From: Paradevosia sp036499825
Lineage (GTDB): Bacteria > Pseudomonadota > Alphaproteobacteria > Rhizobiales > Devosiaceae
Direction of reading: 5' to 3'
Length of the DNA: 64,000 bases
Assembly (NCBI GenBank): GCA_036499825.1
Contig: DASYCZ010000008.1
Coordinates: 62,001-126,000, forward strand
The translations under genes and the position numbers were made by a program. A model generated the notes under the pieces. That model was not told where the DNA came from. It did not search any database and saw only the letters and a program-made list of their open reading frames with translations. Of this stretch, positions 60,063 through 64,000 are shown in pieces (the first letter of the stretch is position 1; every line of letters starts with the position of its first letter).

Positions 60063-61949
60063 ATGGCCCAAGCGCCGCGCAGCAAAGCCAACAGGCCCGA
60101 CAATACCGCACCGTTCAAATCGGCGGTGGGCGCCGCCGTGCGCGCCATCGGCGGTAAGCCCGATCTCGAGGTGAGCTTCACGGCCGACCGTCCGATCCTG
60201 ACCTCGGACAAGGCACGGCTGGCCAACCTGCCGCGGCTGCCGAGCAAGCGCGACATCGCCATCGCCCGCGGGCAGGGCGACGCCATGGCGGTGCGGCTGG
60301 CGAGCCATGATCCGGAAACGCATCGCAAGCGCGCGCCGCTCGATCCTGTGGCGCGTGCGGCGTTCGATGCGCTGGAGCAGGCGCGGTGCGAAAGCCTTGG
60401 CGTGGTGCGCATGCCGGGCATGGGGCAGAATATCGGCGAGATGCTGGAAGACCGGCTGTTCCGGGCCAATTTCGCCGAAGTGGCGGATAAGGGCGATGCG
60501 CCGCTGGCGGAAGTGCTGGGCCTGATGCTGCGCGAAAAAATCGCCGGCGTCGCCATCCCGCCGTCGGGGCATGCGATCGTCGATCTGTGGCGGCAAGAAA
60601 TCGAGGCCAAGGCATCCGGATCGCTGGCGGACCTGCTCAACCGGTTCGAGAGCCAGGAAGAGTTTTCGCGGGCGGCGCGGGCGCTGCTGCGCGATCTGAA
60701 CCTGGTGCCGGACAGCGAAGTCGACGATTACGACGACGACGAGAGCGAAGAGGGCGAGGACCAGGAGCCCGAGGGTGGCCAGTCCGACGAGCAGAACCCC
60801 GAACAGGGCGAAGGCGAAAACCAGGACGCGCAATCCGAGCAGGACGAAACGCCGGGCTCCAGCGAGGACGAGGGCGACGTCGAAGGCTCGGAAACCGAGA
60901 TGTCGGAAACCGACGACGAGGCGACCAGCGATGCGGGCGAGGATTCGCCCAACCCGCCGCCCCAGGGCAAGGTCGACGACCGGCTTTCCAACCAGTTCAA
61001 CTACAAGATTTTCTCGCAACGCTTCGACGAGATCGTCAAGGCGAGTGAGCTGTGTCCGCCCGAAGAGCTGGACCAGTTGCGGGCGCTGCTCGACAAGCAG
61101 CTTGAGAACCTCGCAGGCGCCGTGGCACGGCTGGCCAACAAGCTGCAACGGCGGCTGATGGCGCAGCAGAACCGCAGCTGGGCCTTCGATCTGGAAGAGG
61201 GCATGCTGGATTCGGCCCGGCTGACGCGCGTGGTGATCGACCCGATGGCGCCGCTGTCGTTCAAGATCGAGAACGATACCGATTTCCGCGACACCGTGGT
61301 GACGCTGCTGATCGACAATTCCGGTTCGATGCGCGGACGGCCGATAACCATCGCGGCGATCTGCGGCGATATTCTGGCCCGCACGCTGGAGCGATGCGGG
61401 GTGAAGGTCGAGATCCTGGGGTTCACGACGCGTGCCTGGAAGGGCGGCAAGAGCCGCGAAGCCTGGCTGGAAGCCGGGCGCCCTGCCAATCCGGGCCGCG
61501 TCAACGACATCCGGCACATCATCTACAAGGCGGCCGACGAGCCATGGCGGCATGCGCGGCGCAATCTCGGGCTGATGATGCGCGAGGGGCTGCTGAAGGA
61601 AAATATCGACGGCGAGGCGCTGCAATGGGCCGAAAAGCGCCTGCTGGCGCGGCCTGAAAACCGCCGCATCCTGATGGTGATCTCGGACGGTGCGCCGGTC
61701 GACGACTCGACGCAGTCGGTCAATGCCGGCAACTATCTCGAGGCGCATCTGCGCCAAGTGATCGAGGAAATCGAGACGCGGTCGCCGATCCAGCTGGTCG
61801 CGGTGGGCATCGGACACGATGTGACGCGCTATTACCGGCGCGCGGTGACGCTGCTCGATGCCGAAGAACTGGGCGGCGCGCTGACCGACGAATTGGCGGC
61901 GCTGTTCGACGAGGAACCGCCGAGGCCGACCCGAAGGGGGAGGCGATGA
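60063..61949 (+). CDS. cobT: Cobaltochelatase subunit CobT
   Basis: Large partner of CobS in aerobic cobalt insertion. It has 628 residues from ATG 60063. An N-terminal helical region is followed by a very acidic linker (about 220-310, Asp/Glu/Ser/Gln-rich, e.g. DDYDDDESEEGED), and a C-terminal VWA domain with the MIDAS motif DNSGSM (near 417). The acidic linker is known in CobT. The start overlaps nothing, but the stop overlaps the next gene (ATGA). The long antisense opening over it is a GC artefact. Confidence 0.96.
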   Translation: MAQAPRSKANRPDNTAPFKSAVGAAVRAIGGKPDLEVSFTADRPILTSDKARLANLPRLPSKRDIAIARGQGDAMAVRLASHDPETHRKRAPLDPVARAAFDALEQARCESLGVVRMPGMGQNIGEMLEDRLFRANFAEVADKGDAPLAEVLGLMLREKIAGVAIPPSGHAIVDLWRQEIEAKASGSLADLLNRFESQEEFSRAARALLRDLNLVPDSEVDDYDDDESEEGEDQEPEGGQSDEQNPEQGEGENQDAQSEQDETPGSSEDEGDVEGSETEMSETDDEATSDAGEDSPNPPPQGKVDDRLSNQFNYKIFSQRFDEIVKASELCPPEELDQLRALLDKQLENLAGAVARLANKLQRRLMAQQNRSWAFDLEEGMLDSARLTRVVIDPMAPLSFKIENDTDFRDTVVTLLIDNSGSMRGRPITIAAICGDILARTLERCGVKVEILGFTTRAWKGGKSREAWLEAGRPANPGRVNDIRHIIYKAADEPWRHARRNLGLMMREGLLKENIDGEALQWAEKRLLARPENRRILMVISDGAPVDDSTQSVNAGNYLEAHLRQVIEEIETRSPIQLVAVGIGHDVTRYYRRAVTLLDAEELGGALTDELAALFDEEPPRPTRRGRR

Positions 61950-62941
61950 CGGCGCGTGCCGTCATCGCCATCAGCCTATCAATTTTTGCCGGCCTGACCG
62001 GTTCTGCGCTGGCGGCCCCCGAAACGGTGACCGCGCTGCAAGTCACCAATTTCAACGGCACGCCAATCGGGGGCCGCGTCGGCGGTCTCGTCTGGCGCGG
62101 CGGCCTGGTGCTGGACGGCACGACGGACGAATTCGGCGGGTTGTCGTCCCTGAGCTTCACGGGTCCCGATGGGCGACTCGCCATGGTGTCGGATCGCGGC
62201 AACTTCGTTTCCGGGCAACTGATCTATGACGAGGCCGGGCTGCCATTCGGGCTGGTGGGCGTCGACATTTCGCCGATGCAGAATTCCAAGGGTGCGCCTT
62301 TGCCACGGGCCTTCGCGCAGGATGCCGAGGGCATGGATACGTTGATGCGCGACGGCGAGCCGGTGGCGGTGCGGGTGAGCTTCGAAAATCTGACCCGGGT
62401 GGCCGATTTCGCGCTGACCGATGGCGTGCCGGGAGGCCCGGCGCGCGAAATCCCGATCCCCGACTGGATCAGTAATCTGCGCACCAACGAATCGCTGGAA
62501 TCGGTGTGCATCGCGCCACCGGCGTCGCCAATCGCCGGATCGACCCTGCTGATCGTGGAAGCGACGGACGATAGCGGCAACCATCCCGCCTGGCTGCTGG
62601 GGCACAAGGACCAGGGGGCGCTGAGCCTCAGTTCCGTTCCGGGCGTCAACCCGACCGATTGCGCATTCCTGCCCAATGGCGACCTGCTGGTGCTGGAGCG
62701 CGGCACGGCGCTGCTCTCGTTCGTCATGCGGCTAAGGCGCATTCCAGCCGATCAGGTGAGACCGGGGGCGGTGATGACGGGGGAAGTGCTGCTATCGGCT
62801 TCGGGCAGCGATATCGACAATATGGAAGGCGTCGCGGTGCATCCGGCGCCGGACGGCGAGACCCGCATCACGCTGATGGCCGACAACAATTTCAATGATT
62901 GGGAACGCAACCTGCTGCTGGAGTTCGCGCTGCCGCAATGA
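61946..62941 (+). CDS. Phytase-esterase-like (esterase-like activity of phytase) family exported protein
   Basis: A 331-residue protein with a signal peptide (VIAISLSIFAGLTGSALAA) and a beta-propeller-type esterase-like-phytase domain: GGLSSLSFTGPDGRLAMVSDRG, AEGMDTL, NESLESVCIAPP, NMEGVAVHP. Acidic residues at the propeller centre could bind calcium. It is translationally coupled to cobT, an arrangement conserved in the order by recollection, but a role in B12 metabolism is not shown. A GC hairpin follows. Confidence 0.88.
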   Translation: MTARAVIAISLSIFAGLTGSALAAPETVTALQVTNFNGTPIGGRVGGLVWRGGLVLDGTTDEFGGLSSLSFTGPDGRLAMVSDRGNFVSGQLIYDEAGLPFGLVGVDISPMQNSKGAPLPRAFAQDAEGMDTLMRDGEPVAVRVSFENLTRVADFALTDGVPGGPAREIPIPDWISNLRTNESLESVCIAPPASPIAGSTLLIVEATDDSGNHPAWLLGHKDQGALSLSSVPGVNPTDCAFLPNGDLLVLERGTALLSFVMRLRRIPADQVRPGAVMTGEVLLSASGSDIDNMEGVAVHPAPDGETRITLMADNNFNDWERNLLLEFALPQ

Positions 62942-63008
62942 GGGCCGCGATTTCGGCCGCGAATCTCGCAAGGGGAGAGTGAAGAAGCGCCGGACTTTCA
63001 GTCGACCT

Positions 63009-63029
63009 CCCTCCCCATCATGGGGAGGG
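63009..63029. terminator. CCTCCCC/GGGGAGG hairpin between convergent genes
   Basis: CCCTCCCCA (63009-63017), loop TCA, TGGGGAGGG (63021-63029), followed by ATTAAGGGTGAGGTGGG. The stem type belongs to a widespread intergenic repeat. It lies between the esterase-like gene and secA and may end both transcripts. Confidence 0.5.
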
Positions 63030-63099
63030 ATTAAGGGTGAGGTGGGCCTAAGCACCGCGCTATCGTCAACGCTCCCCCGAGAGAGGTCCGGCGTGGCGC

Positions 63100-64000
63100 C
63101 TAGAACGCACCGTGGCAGTGCTTGAACTTCTTGCCCGAGCCGCAGGGGCAGGGGGCGTTGCGCGAGACCCCGACCAGCAGCTTGGGATCGATCGGGCGCA
63201 GCTCTTCGCTGTTGGCAGCAGAGGCAAGGGCCGCGCCGGCGCCGGTGGTGGCCGCCAGCACGCTGCCCAGGCTTTCGCCGCGCGCGTCGTTGTCGCCCGT
63301 CAGCGGATCGATATGGGTAGCGGCCAGCTGTGACAGGTCCGGAGCCTGGGGCTCGGGCGGGCGCATCTGCACTTCCACATGCGAGAGCTGGGTGGTGACG
63401 AGTTCACGCAGGTTCGTCAGCAGCGCCTGGAAGAGTTCGAAGGCTTCCTGCTTGTATTCGTTCAGCGGATCGCGCTGCGCGAGGCCGCGCCAGCCCACCA
63501 CCTTGGACAGATGATCGAGGGTGACGAGGTGTTCGCGCCACAGGCCATCGATCGACTGCAGCAGGATGGATTTTTCCACCTGGCGCATGATCTCGGGACC
63601 GATGCGGCCGACCTTGGCGGCGGCCTTTTCGTCGGCGGCATTGACCAGGCGCTCGCGCACCATTTCGACATCGATGCCTTCTTCCTCGGCCCAGGCATGG
63701 GCGGGGATTTCGACATTGAGATAGGTCTTGGCCGCAGCTTCGAGCTGCTCGGTCTGCCACTGTTCTGGGTAGGAGCGCTCGGGAATGGCCTTGGCGAGGA
63801 TCGAATCGACCACGTCGTGGCGCATGTCGGCGATGGTTTCGGCGACGTCCGGGCTATCCATCAGTTCGAGACGCTGTTCGAAGATCGCCTTGCGCTGATC
63901 ATTCATGACGTCGTCGTATTTAAGGATGTTCTTGCGGATATCGAAGTTGCGGCCCTCGACGCGGGTCTGGGCACGTTCGATGGCCTTGGTGACCCAGGGA
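63100..64000 (-). CDS. secA: Preprotein translocase ATPase SecA, C-terminal part (5' end outside window)
   Basis: Motor of the Sec translocon. The reading frame runs in from the window end (KYDDVMNDQRKAIFEQR), so only about the last 300 residues are present: helical scaffold and wing domains (GLWREHLVTLDHLSKVVGWRGLAQRDP) and the C-terminal zinc site CPCGSGKKFKHCHG that binds SecB or the ribosome. The linker before it is Ala-rich. The start is not visible. Assignment is certain. Confidence 0.97.
   Translation of the reverse strand, partial: PWVTKAIERAQTRVEGRNFDIRKNILKYDDVMNDQRKAIFEQRLELMDSPDVAETIADMRHDVVDSILAKAIPERSYPEQWQTEQLEAAAKTYLNVEIPAHAWAEEEGIDVEMVRERLVNAADEKAAAKVGRIGPEIMRQVEKSILLQSIDGLWREHLVTLDHLSKVVGWRGLAQRDPLNEYKQEAFELFQALLTNLRELVTTQLSHVEVQMRPPEPQAPDLSQLAATHIDPLTGDNDARGESLGSVLAATTGAGAALASAANSEELRPIDPKLLVGVSRNAPCPCGSGKKFKHCHGAF

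Noticed and set aside
59907..61817. 636-codon open frame opposite cobT
   Set aside because: Mirror of the cobT acidic linker and VWA region; repetitive composition and no family resemblance.

Overview
The window is 64 kb of GC-rich chromosome from an alphaproteobacterium of the order Hyphomicrobiales (Rhizobiales), most likely a Devosia-like bacterium. This rests on gene content and order recalled from knowledge, not on a database search: cobS/cobT cobaltochelatase genes next to bolA and a J-domain gene; divergent ftsEX and DUF3426 genes; a carD - fdxA - S4 protein - SUV3-like helicase block; rpmB beside a DUF3108 gene; hisC-tyrC; and a 7Fe-type ferredoxin. Nearly everything is housekeeping or conserved accessory DNA. 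I see no prophage, integrative element, insertion sequence, CRISPR array or rRNA operon.

Layout. 1-7.5 kb: 3' end of pyruvate carboxylase, EVE and DUF1232 proteins, isoprenoid genes ispG and ispA with a coupled MOSC protein, rpmF, fumC. 7.5-15 kb: small unknown protein, GNAT, gloB, methyltransferase, hisC-tyrC, DUF2125, a ChaC-like protein, an unknown protein behind a LexA-type site, plsC. 15-25.8 kb: ftsX-ftsE facing a DUF3426 protein and a CpdR-like receiver, lysA, second ChaC, argH, tlpA, two small proteins, then a minus-strand run of HIG1-like protein, cobalamin adenosyltransferase, rhomboid protease, PH-domain protein and GNAT. 26-35.7 kb: LysR/NAD(P) oxidoreductase divergon, gluQRS, DNA glycosylase, LuxR-like regulator, esterase, HNH nuclease, dsbB, tRNA-Leu(CAA), MATE pump, HxlR regulator, DJ-1/PfpI protein. 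35.9-43.7 kb: D-Ala-D-Ala carboxypeptidase, TusA-like and CAP proteins, tRNA-Arg(CCT), diguanylate cyclase, methyltransferase-like protein, SNase-like lipid-side protein, M48 protease lipoprotein, carD, fdxA. 43.8-53.2 kb: S4 protein, helicase, a 518-bp intergenic region rich in symmetry, flavodoxin-fold reductase, DUF3108, rpmB, queuosine-precursor transporter family protein, L,D-transpeptidase, accA. 53.3-64 kb: DHFR-like protein, xerD, aroK-aroB, bolA, J-domain protein, cobS, methyltransferase, cobT, phytase-esterase-like protein, 3' end of secA.

Functional themes are envelope growth and division (ftsEX, dacA, L,D-transpeptidase, plsC, accA, secA), aromatic/histidine/lysine/arginine synthesis, disulfide and redox handling (tlpA, dsbB, gloB, two ChaC proteins, fdxA) and cobalamin use (cobS, cobT, PduO-type adenosyltransferase).

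No multi-gene system that I would call new is visible. The most interesting signals are regulatory or structural: a perfect GTTC-N7-GTTC LexA-type site lying over the -10 of an uncharacterised 114-residue protein; three copies of a roughly 100-bp two-hairpin dispersed repeat that abut stop codons; a 518-bp intergenic region with three GANTC sites inside an 8-bp inverted repeat next to a perfect DnaA 9-mer; and several perfect palindromes in promoter regions.
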